From positions 434,001-498,000 of the forward strand of contig NZ_CP134049.1 of assembly GCF_031582965.1 (NCBI RefSeq): a stretch of DNA of 64,000 bases, written 5' to 3'. A program made the position numbers and the translations under genes. Positions 28,319-37,722 of this stretch are shown here, in pieces (position 1 is the first letter of the stretch; each line of letters opens with the position of its first letter). This DNA is from Bacillus sp. NEB1478. GTDB lineage: Bacteria; Bacillota; Bacilli; Bacillales; Fictibacillaceae. The notes below the pieces were generated by a model. The model saw only the letters and a list, made by a program, of their open reading frames with translations. It was not told where the DNA came from and made no database searches.

Positions 28319-29440
28319 ATGAGAACAATACAGAAAATACTTATTCTGACATTACTAATGATTTCTTTTGTGCTAAATCCAACGGTATCAAGTGCAGCAG
28401 TAAAGAAATCTACCTTTTATTATCCTAATAATAAAAATTGCGGAGAATACTGCAGTGCAAAGTTATCACTCGGAGCAGATGGATCTGTTTATGAGGTTTT
28501 TTCAAGACCGGAATACGGTCGTATAACTGCACTATCTTCTTCAGGGAAAATGAAATTTAGCTACATGGCTGCTAAGGGGATATTTCCTGCTTATTTTCCT
28601 GCTGCAGCAAGCAACAAAACAGTTTATTCCAGTTTCAGCAAAGATAATTATCGTGATGGAGCAATCTTGGCGATCAATGAAAAGGGGAATAAAATCTGGC
28701 AGTATAACGTAACGGGTGGAGTTCCTTCTAAGCCTGTGGTTGGAAAAGATGGAACCATATACTTTGGACAAGGCAACTATACAGAGATGTACGGACCTTA
28801 TAATTCTTCATATCTATATGCACTTACACCACAAGGGAAGCTGAAATGGAAGGTAAAGCTAGCTGGTGATACATTAATGAGCGATATTCAAATCGATAAG
28901 AATGGAACATTATATATTGATGCCATTACAATGGATGATACTGTTATGCTATACGCGATTACTTCAAAAGGAAAAGTGAAATGGCTAAAGAAGAATGCGT
29001 TTAGACCACAAATTGGAAACAACAGCATCCTCCATTATTTGGATGGAAAGGGTAATGTAGTTGCTGAAGATCTATATGGTAAGAAAAAGTGGAGTTACAA
29101 AGTACAGGGGTATCCTGAATTTAAGGTAGACCAACAAGGAATGGTCTATGTAAAAAATGAAAAGAGTCTAGTTGCAATTTCCAATGGTATGAAGAAATGG
29201 TCTAAAACCATTGAAACCGGTGGGATGTGGAATTCAGATTGGCTATTTACCAAAACGCATCTTTATCTTGGGGTAGATTCTTTTGAAAAAGGATCTAAAT
29301 TATATCGTTTTGAATTAAAAATGGGGAAAACCAGCTGGGCAACTCAAGAAAAGACAAGGGTTAATTCACTATTGATCGATTCCAAAGGAAATTTAATAAG
29401 TTCATTTAACTACGGAAAAACATTTAGTTTTGATTTTTAA
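28319..29440 (+). CDS. Secreted PQQ-type beta-propeller protein
   Basis: The start at ATG 28319 gives a clean signal peptide (MRTIQKILILTLLMISFVLN..., cut near VSSA). The 373-residue product has repeated blades of about 40-45 residues with patterns such as DGTIYFGQ, YLYALTPQGKLKWKVKL, NGTLYIDA, MLYAITSKGKVKWLKK and LVAISNGMKKW. These are typical of PQQ-like (quinoprotein/YfgL-like) propellers without evidence of cofactor binding. Such Gram-positive proteins are extracellular scaffold or binding proteins. It is monocistronic: promoter before, terminator after. The function is unknown. Confidence 0.85.
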   Translation: MRTIQKILILTLLMISFVLNPTVSSAAVKKSTFYYPNNKNCGEYCSAKLSLGADGSVYEVFSRPEYGRITALSSSGKMKFSYMAAKGIFPAYFPAAASNKTVYSSFSKDNYRDGAILAINEKGNKIWQYNVTGGVPSKPVVGKDGTIYFGQGNYTEMYGPYNSSYLYALTPQGKLKWKVKLAGDTLMSDIQIDKNGTLYIDAITMDDTVMLYAITSKGKVKWLKKNAFRPQIGNNSILHYLDGKGNVVAEDLYGKKKWSYKVQGYPEFKVDQQGMVYVKNEKSLVAISNGMKKWSKTIETGGMWNSDWLFTKTHLYLGVDSFEKGSKLYRFELKMGKTSWATQEKTRVNSLLIDSKGNLISSFNYGKTFSFDF

Positions 29441-29447
29441 TCTCTTT

Positions 29448-29480
29448 AACCCATCCTTAGAAGATGGGTTTTCTTATTTT
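29448..29480 (+). terminator. Intrinsic terminator
   Basis: AACCCATC pairs with GATGGGTT, followed by TTCTTATTTT. Confidence 0.8.
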
Positions 29481-29600
29481 ATAAGTGAAATTTTAAAAAA
29501 TTACCAATTATATAGTAAAAATATATTAGTAAACTATACCCATTTAAAAGAAAATACTGTAAAATAATCTTGTTTTTACATATTTGAAAGGATGAGGTAG

Positions 29601-31643
29601 TTGAAGGGGATTTTAAAGAGTAGTACGTTATTTATTTTCATGCTTGTTTCAGTATTATTTGTAGGACATAACCATTATGTTCAAGCAGGTGTAAGTGAAG
29701 CGGTTCAGATTCAATTGAATAAGACTTATTATGGAACTGTAACAGATTATTACGACGAGGATTATTATAAATTCACATTAACTAGTCCAGGGAATGTGAC
29801 GTTATCTTTAAAAAATCAAGCAGATGCAGAATGGTATGCCAAAATACAAGATATTAACGGGAATATTTATGAAGATCTTTATACGGATAACAGCGAACTA
29901 GTGTCTGGTTATTCCGAAACTCAAGTTGGGTTGCCAGCAGGGACTTACTATATCAGAGTAAAAAATGAATACAATGCTTATGGAAAACAGTATCAATTTA
30001 AAACAAGTTTTACATCCAGCAATAATTATGAGAAAGAGTTCAATGACAGTATTACTTTTGCTAATCCAATCAATCTTAATGAATCCTATAAAGGTGGAAT
30101 AAGAGATTATTATGATGCTGACTTCTATAAGATTACTTTGCCAAAAGACGGCAATATCCAGCTTACTATGAAGCAAGAATCTTGGGTCAGCTGGTATGGG
30201 CACATCCAAAATAGTAATGGTTCCATCTACGAAAGTATTACTACAGACGATAGTGAATTAGTAGAGGGAGATGCTGTTACACAAGTAGGATTACCAAAAG
30301 GTACATATTACATAAAAATAGCAAATGATAGCAACTCTTATGGAACTCCTTATGAATTTAAAGTAAGTTATACAGCAAGTGATTACTATGAGAAGGAATT
30401 TAATGATAATTTAACTTCTGCAGATTCTATGAATTTAAATCAAACTTATAATGGGAGTTTAGAAGATTATAACGATATCGATATCTTCAAAATCACACTT
30501 CCATCTGACGGTAATGTAACGTTATCTTTAAACCAATTGCCAGGTTCGGAGTGGTATGTGCACATTCAAAATAGTACAGGCAGTATTTACGATTGGTTTT
30601 ACACAGACAGCAGTGAACTTGTAAGCGGAAATGCTACTGCTCAAGTGGGATTACCAAAAGGAACATATTATATAAAAGTAAGCAATTCAGATTATGCTTA
30701 TGATCATCCTTATAAATTAAAAGCCAGCTTTAAAGCGAGTCCTTTTTATGAAAAAGAATTTAACGATAGTTTAACATCTGCAACTGTTACGAAGCTTAAC
30801 AATACGTATACCGGAAGAATTTCGCACTCTGATGATACAGATGTGTACAAGGTTACAGTACCTACTAGCGGGAATGTTTCGTTAGCTTTTAAACAACTGC
30901 CAGGAGCAAGGTGGTATGGACATATCCAGAACAGCAATGGTGGGGTATATACCTATTTTTATACGAATGATGACGAACTAGTATCAGGTTACTCCTACTC
31001 AAAAGTATGGCTGAATAAAGGAACTTATTATTTCGTAGTAAAAAATGAATATGATTCTTATAATAAAGCCTATGATTTTAAGTTTTATATGAAATCAAAC
31101 CCTGTTAAAGCTGCAAACGTTAAGGTAAACAACAACAAAGGTAAGTCTGACTCTGTTACTGTAAACGGTTTAGCTAAAGGTGATGTGGTGAAGGTATATA
31201 ATGCGAGCAGTAAAGGAACATTACTTGCATCTGCAACTTCAACGGGAACATCCGCTACACTTTCGATTAAGCAGGTAGGTACAAAGAGCGGGAAAATCTA
31301 TGTAAGTGTTACGAAATCTGGTTTAGCAGAAAGTGATCGAGTAGCAGTCACTTATAAAGGTGAACAAGCAAACGCACTCGCTTCAAGCCAAGTGAAAATT
31401 ACAAACAACAAGAAGAAAAACGATACGATCTATGTTTCGAAACTGCAAAAAAACGATGTGATTAAGGTGTATAGTGCTTCAAGCGGAGGAAAGCTATTAG
31501 CTTCTTCTACTTCAAAGGGTTCAAGCTTAACTATTTCTTTAAAGCAGCTCGGAACAACAGCTGGCAAAGTTTATATCTCAATTACACCTTCAGGTATGCT
31601 TGAAAGTACCCGAACTGCAATCAGTTATAGTGCAGAAAAATAA
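29601..31643 (+). CDS. Secreted protein with four PPC-like repeats and two C-terminal repeats
   Basis: TTG 29601 follows AAAGGATGAGG and opens a signal peptide (KGILKSSTLFIFMLVSVLF). The 680-residue protein has four beta domains of about 115 residues, each opening near EKEFND and containing GNVTLSLxQ and GLPKGTYYIKV. These are PPC-type domains normally attached to secreted peptidases, but no peptidase is present here. Two homologous repeats of about 85 residues follow (AANVKVNNNKGKSDSVTV and SQVKITNNKKKNDTIYV) and may bind the wall or polymer. It is monocistronic. The function is not known. Confidence 0.85.
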   Translation: MKGILKSSTLFIFMLVSVLFVGHNHYVQAGVSEAVQIQLNKTYYGTVTDYYDEDYYKFTLTSPGNVTLSLKNQADAEWYAKIQDINGNIYEDLYTDNSELVSGYSETQVGLPAGTYYIRVKNEYNAYGKQYQFKTSFTSSNNYEKEFNDSITFANPINLNESYKGGIRDYYDADFYKITLPKDGNIQLTMKQESWVSWYGHIQNSNGSIYESITTDDSELVEGDAVTQVGLPKGTYYIKIANDSNSYGTPYEFKVSYTASDYYEKEFNDNLTSADSMNLNQTYNGSLEDYNDIDIFKITLPSDGNVTLSLNQLPGSEWYVHIQNSTGSIYDWFYTDSSELVSGNATAQVGLPKGTYYIKVSNSDYAYDHPYKLKASFKASPFYEKEFNDSLTSATVTKLNNTYTGRISHSDDTDVYKVTVPTSGNVSLAFKQLPGARWYGHIQNSNGGVYTYFYTNDDELVSGYSYSKVWLNKGTYYFVVKNEYDSYNKAYDFKFYMKSNPVKAANVKVNNNKGKSDSVTVNGLAKGDVVKVYNASSKGTLLASATSTGTSATLSIKQVGTKSGKIYVSVTKSGLAESDRVAVTYKGEQANALASSQVKITNNKKKNDTIYVSKLQKNDVIKVYSASSGGKLLASSTSKGSSLTISLKQLGTTAGKVYISITPSGMLESTRTAISYSAEK

Positions 31644-31649
31644 ATTATG

Positions 31650-31684
31650 AAAGATGGAATGCTTAGGTATTCCGTCTTTTTTTC
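31650..31684 (+). terminator. Intrinsic terminator
   Basis: An 11-bp stem (AAAGATGGAAT / ATTCCGTCTTT with one G-U pair) ends in an eight-T run. Confidence 0.85.
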
Positions 31685-31686
31685 TA

Positions 31687-31738
31687 TTACTATTATCCTA
31701 TTATTCTGCTATACTATATTTTGTAAATAATAGGATAA
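31687..31738 (+). promoter_or_regulatory. Promoter embedded in a perfect 13-bp inverted repeat
   Basis: TTACTA, 17 nt, and TATACT with a preceding TGC form a sigma-A promoter. TTATCCTATTATT (31693-31705) and AATAATAGGATAA (31726-31738) are exact reverse complements, 20 nt apart, enclosing the -10. The right arm contains the AGGATAA ribosome site of the SpoIID-like gene. Confidence 0.6.
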
Positions 31739-31749
31739 GTTGGTGTTTT

Positions 31750-33636
31750 ATGAGGAAGTGGTCCATTGGTTTTATTGCTGTATTGTTAGTATTCAGTTCC
31801 ATTCTTTTTACAAAACCGAATACAGCCAACGCAGCGGATACAAATGTTTCTGTTTTATTAAAAGAAGATATACAGAATGTTTCTTCGCTCTCTTTTATCA
31901 GCAAAGGCAGCTTCAAAGAGTCGGTTAGCGGAAGAACATTAACCTCAGATAAAAAATACACAGTTAAACTATTGAAAGGTGAGCTTCATCTTTATGACGG
32001 AAGCAAGTTTATTACAAAAGGAAAAGAACTGACTGTTCAACCAAGTTCTGTTTCAATTAGCCATGTCACAACACTTCTAGGTAAAGTCGAAAGAACATAT
32101 CTAGGAACCATGAAGTTTTCGATCGAGGCTGCTACATACATTAGACCTATTAATATTCTCCCTGTAGAGGAATACGTAAAAGGTGTTGTTCCCGGTGAAA
32201 TGGGTTCAGCATTCAAACTTCATGCACTTCGGGCACAGGCAATCGCTGCTAGAACGTATGTCATGTATGCCTTAAGCTTAAAACGATCAGTTAACGATAC
32301 AGCTTCTTTTCAACGTTACGTCGGATATAGCAAATATTACAATGATTCCATAAAGGCTGCCTATGAAACAAGAGGAAAAGTCCTAACTTACAATGGTAAA
32401 TTAATAGAATCGTTATTTTCTTCTTCAAATGGAGGCTTTACTGAAACGAATGTTGGAGCTTGGCCAGCTGTAGGTGCTGTTAAACTGCCATACTTCCCGG
32501 CAAAAGCGGATACATATGATCCTAAAAAGGTATCCAGCTCAAAATTTTATAAAACTCAAATTACTTTAACAGGATTGGACTTAAAGAATCCAGAACTATG
32601 GTGGGACAGCGTAAAAGAAAGAGATACGAAACTTACTGATGAGCTAAAGAAACGTTTTCTTACAGCTGGTCAATCAGCAAAGATTGTAAGCATCAATTCT
32701 TTTACTCTGTCAAAAGAAAGAACATCAGGAAAACGCATTAAACAGGCTGACTTTAATATCACCTATTTTGCAAAAGACAGTTCAGGCAATGTAATAGCGG
32801 ACTCAAATAATTCAGTTAAACGCTTGTATAAAAAAGTGACACTGAACGCTGATCAAATAAAGTATGCACTCAGCCTAAAAAGCAAGTATGTATCTGCTGT
32901 TAAGACGACAACCACTGATTATCAATTAACCATTTTAGGTTATGGGCATGGAGTTGGCTTAAGTCAGTATGGTGCTCAATCGATGGCAAGTAAAGGGTTG
33001 GGATTCAGGGATATTCTTAAATTCTATTATCCTGGCACTGTGATTCAAAACGACAAAATCACGACGATACCAACTACACCTCTGCAAGTAACAGGAACAA
33101 TCAATTATGAAGGCGTTAATATCCGTAAAACTGCTACAACTGATTCAGCTAGTTTGACGAAAGGAAAACTGAATCAATCTTTGACGATTCTCGGTAAAAC
33201 TGGAGAATGGTTTAAGGTGAAGATTGGTAGCTATACGGGATATGTTGTGGAAGACTATGTCAATGTAAAAGAAACAATCAGTTACAAAAACGGAATTACA
33301 CCGATAACTTCTGGTAAGGTACAAAGTTTAGGTGCATCCATTATCCGTGATGGAAGTACACTTTATGTTCCAATTTCGGGTTTAACAAAGCGTTATAACA
33401 TGAAATATACGTACTACTGGTCATCTCAAAGCTTTGCGATTGTGGATGGGGCCAGAAAAGTTTCGGCATCACTCACCAATAACACGGCTACCGTAAACGG
33501 AAAGAAAATCACATTAAGCGTTAGACCGAAAATGATCAATAAAAATGTATATGTTCCAGTAACATTCTTAAAACAAACCGGGCTTACCTCTTATTATGAA
33601 GAAAAAGCTGAAGGTGTTCTGTGGATTAATAAATAG
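31750..33636 (+). CDS. SpoIID/LytB-domain cell-wall protein with SH3 and copper-amine-oxidase-N-like domains
   Basis: ATG 31750 opens a signal peptide (MRKWSIGFIAVLLVFSSILF, cut near ANAA). The 628-residue protein contains a SpoIID/LytB domain at about 115-445: INILPVEEYVKGVVPGEMGS, LRAQAIAARTYVMY and YGHGVGLSQYGAQSMASKG. A bacterial SH3 domain is at about 460-515 (GVNIRKTATTDSAS), and a C-terminal domain like the copper amine oxidase N-domain covers about 540-628 (GSTLYVPISGL, VYVPVTFL). SpoIID is a lytic transglycosylase acting on denuded glycan; LytB modifies the amidase LytC. This protein is likely an extracellular wall-remodelling factor rather than the sporulation SpoIID itself, because of the added domains. 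Confidence 0.9.
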   Translation: MRKWSIGFIAVLLVFSSILFTKPNTANAADTNVSVLLKEDIQNVSSLSFISKGSFKESVSGRTLTSDKKYTVKLLKGELHLYDGSKFITKGKELTVQPSSVSISHVTTLLGKVERTYLGTMKFSIEAATYIRPINILPVEEYVKGVVPGEMGSAFKLHALRAQAIAARTYVMYALSLKRSVNDTASFQRYVGYSKYYNDSIKAAYETRGKVLTYNGKLIESLFSSSNGGFTETNVGAWPAVGAVKLPYFPAKADTYDPKKVSSSKFYKTQITLTGLDLKNPELWWDSVKERDTKLTDELKKRFLTAGQSAKIVSINSFTLSKERTSGKRIKQADFNITYFAKDSSGNVIADSNNSVKRLYKKVTLNADQIKYALSLKSKYVSAVKTTTTDYQLTILGYGHGVGLSQYGAQSMASKGLGFRDILKFYYPGTVIQNDKITTIPTTPLQVTGTINYEGVNIRKTATTDSASLTKGKLNQSLTILGKTGEWFKVKIGSYTGYVVEDYVNVKETISYKNGITPITSGKVQSLGASIIRDGSTLYVPISGLTKRYNMKYTYYWSSQSFAIVDGARKVSASLTNNTATVNGKKITLSVRPKMINKNVYVPVTFLKQTGLTSYYEEKAEGVLWINK

Positions 33637-33661
33637 TTTAGAAAATAGGAGGATATAAAAC

Positions 33662-33925
33662 ATGAAAAAAATACTGCCAATTTTACTTTCTGCTGGTGTC
33701 GTTCTTGGGGTGGCTTCATCACCTTCTGAAGCAGCTGCACCGAAAGCAAAGACATATAAAAATTGTACGGAATTAAACAAAGCTTACAAAGGTGGAGTTG
33801 CAAAAGCAGCCAATGTAAAAAATAAAGGCGGAAAAACGAAATATAAGCCGTATGTTTCAAAAAATCTTTATGAAGCAAACAAAAAAAGTGATCGAGACAA
33901 AGACTTAATCGCTTGCGAACGTTAA
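33662..33925 (+). CDS. Small secreted Excalibur calcium-binding protein
   Basis: This 87-residue protein has a signal peptide (MKKILPILLSAGVVLGVASS, cut near SEAA). The Excalibur motif follows: the paired cysteines in NCTELNKAYKGGV and DLIACER, and the acidic SDRDKDLI loop. The usual core is DxDxDG; here it reads DRDKD, so calcium binding may be modified. It lies 25 nt after the SpoIID-like gene behind AGGAGG and is probably co-transcribed with it. Confidence 0.88.
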   Translation: MKKILPILLSAGVVLGVASSPSEAAAPKAKTYKNCTELNKAYKGGVAKAANVKNKGGKTKYKPYVSKNLYEANKKSDRDKDLIACER

Positions 33926-33936
33926 CATACAAAGAT

Positions 33937-33970
33937 GAGAGCCGCGGGATACCGTGGTTCTCTTTATTTA
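33937..33970 (+). terminator. Intrinsic terminator
   Basis: An 11-bp stem (GAGAGCCGCGG / CCGTGGTTCTC with two G-U pairs) and GATA loop, followed by TTTATTTA. Confidence 0.8.
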
Positions 33971-34055
33971 TGTTGAATAAAAAAATTTGGGAAAATGAAC
34001 CTTTTCTGGTGAAAGTGACAATATAGGGTGATTGATTATTGATAGGAGGACCTCG

Positions 34056-34631
34056 ATGGAACCCATGATTACACCAGCGGTTATAAATCGGTTAAAGGAA
34101 GGAGATCTTGCAGCCTTTGATGAGATTTATCTCGCTACAATTCAAAAAGTATATTATACCGTCTATGTACTTGCTTCGAATAAGCAGGAAGTCGATGAAA
34201 TGGTGAATGAGATTTATTTTCAAGTTTGGAAATCGATTTCTAACTATGATGATTCAAAGCCCTTTTTATTTTGGCTCAATGGTCTCGTCTTTCGTCAGAT
34301 CAAAAATTGGAAACTGAAAGCATGGAAACGGATGGAACTTATTCAGAAATTAAAGAAAGTGAATAAGGAAGAAGTAAACGTATATGACGATGAACGGATG
34401 AAAAGCACAAATAAACAGTGGGTGAGCTCTATGATCGATACACTGCCCTACAAATTAAAAGCCGTTTTGTTCCTTTACTATTTCTACGAGTATTCCCTGA
34501 ATGAGATCGCGAGTGTGCTGAATATTCCGCTTGGAACCGTTAAGTCCAGGCATCATACAGCAATTCAATTTTTACGTAAAAAATATGGGCACTCTATCGA
34601 TAAAGGAGAGGCGGGGATCTACGAATGTTAA
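34056..34631 (+). CDS. ECF-type RNA polymerase sigma factor
   Basis: AGGAGG at 34044-34049 sets the start at ATG 34056. The 191-residue protein has sigma region 2 (AAFDEIYLATIQKVYYTVY, NEIYFQVWKSISNYD) and region 4 with helix-turn-helix LNEIASVLNIPLGTVKSRHH. There is no region 1 or 3, as in extracytoplasmic-function factors. It overlaps the next gene by 7 nt, and that gene encodes a membrane protein of anti-sigma type, so the two form a regulatory pair. TGAACC near 33996 could be an autoregulatory -35, but the -10 is unclear. Confidence 0.92.
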   Translation: MEPMITPAVINRLKEGDLAAFDEIYLATIQKVYYTVYVLASNKQEVDEMVNEIYFQVWKSISNYDDSKPFLFWLNGLVFRQIKNWKLKAWKRMELIQKLKKVNKEEVNVYDDERMKSTNKQWVSSMIDTLPYKLKAVLFLYYFYEYSLNEIASVLNIPLGTVKSRHHTAIQFLRKKYGHSIDKGEAGIYEC

Positions 34632-35659
34632 ATGAAAATATTAAGAACGAGCTCAATGATAACCTTGATCAAGTTCAGCCGCCGGCTTCATTGCATAGAG
34701 AAATACGAAATCGGATCAGACAGGATACGAATAGAGAACGTTTTGCGCTTAGGATGAAGCTCGTGCTTACAAGCCTGTTAACGGTTGCTTTTTTTGTTCT
34801 TTTTGTTGGAGGGTTTGTTTTTCAAGGGATAGCGGATGTGTTGCAAAAACTACCGGTAATGGGTCAGATTTATCAAGATTTTCATTCGGCAAAGACATTG
34901 AATACAGCAAATAAACAAGAATCGACAAAAGATCATCTATATACAGCAGTTTCTGAGGACATTGAAGTTACGCTAACAAAGGCTTCTTATGATGGGAATA
35001 ATCTTACGGTGGATTATAAAGTGAAAAATAATACATCCACACAATGGCCAGATCCACCCGCGAACGGGGCTGGCGCATCTCATTTTTTGCTGCTGAAAGG
35101 CATGCATGAGTTTAAAATAAACGGTTCTGTGCTCCATGGCGGATTGGGCGATGAGTTTAAGAAATTAAGTGCTAATGAGTATGAAGGCCAGTTGCAAATT
35201 TATCCGCAAGACTTTATAAAGGAAGATCACTTTACGTTAGAATGCTATTTTTCTGAAATTCAAGGTGTAAAGGGTAAATGGAATATTAAGATTCCTGTAA
35301 CGAAAGAGATAGATCAGTCATCCACGTTTGAACCTAATCAGAAAATGGCAGCTTTAGGAGGAGAAATTATTGTAAAAAGGGTACAATTCACTCCGACTGC
35401 AATCGGATTAGAAACGGAAATGATTATCGATAAAGATAAGATAGAGAATAAGAATTATTTGTATAGTATTGTAGAAGTTGGAGCAGACAACGGAGTCATA
35501 GGAAATATAGAGAATCTGCCTGATGGTAAGGTTAAAATTATTACGAAGTCTACTTTTGCACCTATAAAAGACATACCGGACGTTATTTCGGTAAAAGTGT
35601 ACAATCCGAGTGATGTATCGGAAAATGCGGTAATAAGCGTTCCATTGAAAAAGGAATAA
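34625..35659 (+). CDS. Membrane anti-sigma factor-like protein, DUF4179 type
   Basis: This 344-residue protein has a cytoplasmic N-terminus (about 1-45), one membrane helix (about 46-68, LVLTSLLTVAFFVLFVGGFV), and a large extracytoplasmic region. KLPVMGQIYQDF just after the helix resembles the start of DUF4179 domains, which occur in putative anti-sigma factors. Overlap with the ECF sigma gene supports that role: it would hold the sigma factor at the membrane until an extracellular signal acts. The signal is unknown. Confidence 0.8.
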   Translation: MLNENIKNELNDNLDQVQPPASLHREIRNRIRQDTNRERFALRMKLVLTSLLTVAFFVLFVGGFVFQGIADVLQKLPVMGQIYQDFHSAKTLNTANKQESTKDHLYTAVSEDIEVTLTKASYDGNNLTVDYKVKNNTSTQWPDPPANGAGASHFLLLKGMHEFKINGSVLHGGLGDEFKKLSANEYEGQLQIYPQDFIKEDHFTLECYFSEIQGVKGKWNIKIPVTKEIDQSSTFEPNQKMAALGGEIIVKRVQFTPTAIGLETEMIIDKDKIENKNYLYSIVEVGADNGVIGNIENLPDGKVKIITKSTFAPIKDIPDVISVKVYNPSDVSENAVISVPLKKE

Positions 35660-35661
35660 CA

Positions 35662-35696
35662 AAAGCTCGCCGAATGACCGGCGAGCTTTACTTTTA
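35662..35696. terminator. Bidirectional terminator
   Basis: A perfect 11-bp stem AAAGCTCGCCG / CGGCGAGCTTT lies between convergent genes. The - strand gene's stop codon touches its right edge. Confidence 0.85.
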
Positions 35697-37376
35697 TTGT
35701 TTAGAAACATCCACAATTCGATTCTCAATCTGAGGATTAACTGTTCCTAGTTCAGCAACATAATCACGGAGATTTTCCCAGTCTGACAGACCGAGATCGG
35801 TTACGCGGCCTTGATCATAGGCGTTTTTGAATACTGTGAAACCGTCTCCGCCTTTAGCGGTAAAGGCATTTGTTGCAATTACATATTCCTTACTCGGATC
35901 GATTGCTGTATAGGTTCCGTCCGTGTTCTTCAATTCGATTGAAACAACACGGCTGCCAGCAGATTTTGTACTGTCATAAGTAAGCTTCATTCCCGACATA
36001 TGAAGGAATCCGCCGTTTTCCACTGGTGCCAGACTTACGCTATGTTCAAGAGCTGTTTTAATTTCTGCTCCAGTCAGTTTCATTGTAGCAAGTGTGTTTC
36101 CGAATGGAAGAGTCGTTAGTACATCTCCGTAAGTGATCTCACCTGGATCGATTGCAGCTCGGATTCCACCGCCGTTTTGCAGGGCTGCCACAACGTTTGG
36201 ATTATAATCACGTGCTTTATCCAGCATACCATCCGTAATTAAGTTTCCAAGTGGAGTCTCACTGCTTCGTACACTGTATCCTGTATTGCCACGAGGGTTT
36301 TCTAAAGCTTTTTCAGCTACTCCACCTGTAGGCTTGTTCTTCAATTCAGCGATTTTTCCGGAATACTTCTTCAGTAATTGAGCTGTTTCAGGATCATCTG
36401 CTTTGTCCGCTAACTTGATTAGTTGACCCGATTGTCCTGTAACTACACCTTTTTTATTGAACTCCACATCCAATGTTCCTAAATATTCTTCATATTGGTA
36501 GGCTTGTACGATAACAGTTGGATCCTTCTTTTTGCCTTTTTTATCTGTTGTCACAATAACAGGGGCATTCAGTTGTGTGTGACTATGACCTCCAACAATG
36601 ACATCGATACCTTTTACTTGTTTTGCTAATTCCAAATCATTGTCATAGGCTGGATTGTCATCATATCCAAGGTGTGTGATGGCTACAATCTTATTTACAT
36701 CTAATAACTCTAATAGCTTCACATCTTTAGTTGCTTCTCTAATATAATTTTCAAATGTTACATTTTCAGGACTTGAAATATCTTTTGTTTCCTCTGTAGT
36801 GAGTCCGATAAATCCTACATTCTCGCCGTTTACTTTTTTAATAACTGCTGAATAGATATTTCCATCTTTGTATTTTAAAGAATAACCCTTATACAAGTTT
36901 TTTAACTGATCGTCTTTTGAAAAGTTAACGTTTGAACTCACAAACGGAAAATCTGCATTCTTTATAAAATCAGCTAACGCCTGATGTCCTTCAGGGCTGG
37001 CACCAAGATCAAATTCGTGATTACCGAAAGTCATCATGTCATATTTCAGCAGGTTCATGAACTCCAAGTCTGCTTGTCCTTTAAACTCGTTGAAGTAAAG
37101 TGTACCTGAGAACACATCACCTGCACTCAATAATAATGAGCCTGGCTTTGCTGCTCGAACTTCTTTGACTGCAGTTGCTAGTTTCGCCACATTGTCGATA
37201 TGGGCGTGTGTATCGTTTGTATGCATAATCGACATCTTGAAAGTTTTGTCTTTTTGAGGCTTATTTTCAGGTTTGGCCTTGGGTTGTGCAAAAGCAGGCA
37301 TTGTTAATTGAGAAGAAATTAGACCTATAGCAAGGGATGAAGCTAGTATACTTTTAATCGATTGTTTAACCGACAT
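35694..37376 (-). CDS. Secreted 5'-nucleotidase / UDP-sugar hydrolase family protein
   Basis: This 560-residue protein begins with a signal peptide (MSVKQSIKSILASSLAIGLI, cut near AFAQ). Metallophosphoesterase motifs are in order: HTNDTHAH, SAGDVFSGT, FGNHEFD, ITHLGYD and GGHSHT. The C-terminal nucleotidase domain carries NGGGIR, GDVLTTLPFGN and AKGGDGFTVF. The enzyme hydrolyses extracellular nucleotides to nucleosides and phosphate and may cleave UDP-sugars. No wall anchor is present. AAAGGA precedes the start at 11 nt. It is monocistronic. Confidence 0.93.
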   Translation of the reverse strand: MSVKQSIKSILASSLAIGLISSQLTMPAFAQPKAKPENKPQKDKTFKMSIMHTNDTHAHIDNVAKLATAVKEVRAAKPGSLLLSAGDVFSGTLYFNEFKGQADLEFMNLLKYDMMTFGNHEFDLGASPEGHQALADFIKNADFPFVSSNVNFSKDDQLKNLYKGYSLKYKDGNIYSAVIKKVNGENVGFIGLTTEETKDISSPENVTFENYIREATKDVKLLELLDVNKIVAITHLGYDDNPAYDNDLELAKQVKGIDVIVGGHSHTQLNAPVIVTTDKKGKKKDPTVIVQAYQYEEYLGTLDVEFNKKGVVTGQSGQLIKLADKADDPETAQLLKKYSGKIAELKNKPTGGVAEKALENPRGNTGYSVRSSETPLGNLITDGMLDKARDYNPNVVAALQNGGGIRAAIDPGEITYGDVLTTLPFGNTLATMKLTGAEIKTALEHSVSLAPVENGGFLHMSGMKLTYDSTKSAGSRVVSIELKNTDGTYTAIDPSKEYVIATNAFTAKGGDGFTVFKNAYDQGRVTDLGLSDWENLRDYVAELGTVNPQIENRIVDVSKQ

Positions 37377-37722
37377 TCCATCACATTCCTTTCAAAATTT
37401 GTCATACATACCTAATGTAGCATTTGAAAATTGCAAATGGGGTCGAAGGATGTCGATATAATTGGAAATTGAAAGTTTAATGTAATGATAACAATCGTGT
37501 TACAAATGTAATATTTAGGAAAATATCTTATGGGATATTAACTGTTGAATGCCGGAATTAATAGTAGTCAGATTATGATCTTTTTTTAGTAGAAAGAAAT
37601 AAGAGATTTTAATGCCTTTTCTCAATTTTCTAAAGGTAAAACCGATATTAATATAGTATTATTACATATGTATAAAACTGGTTATTATCTAAATTTATGG
37701 ATGTATAAAAAGGGGATTATTC
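37377..37722. other. Divergent A+T-rich intergenic region
   Basis: This 346-nt region separates the nucleotidase and the protease genes. I see no coding frame, no strong hairpin and no convincing promoter pair. AAAAAGGGG near 37710 is the protease ribosome site. Confidence 0.6.
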
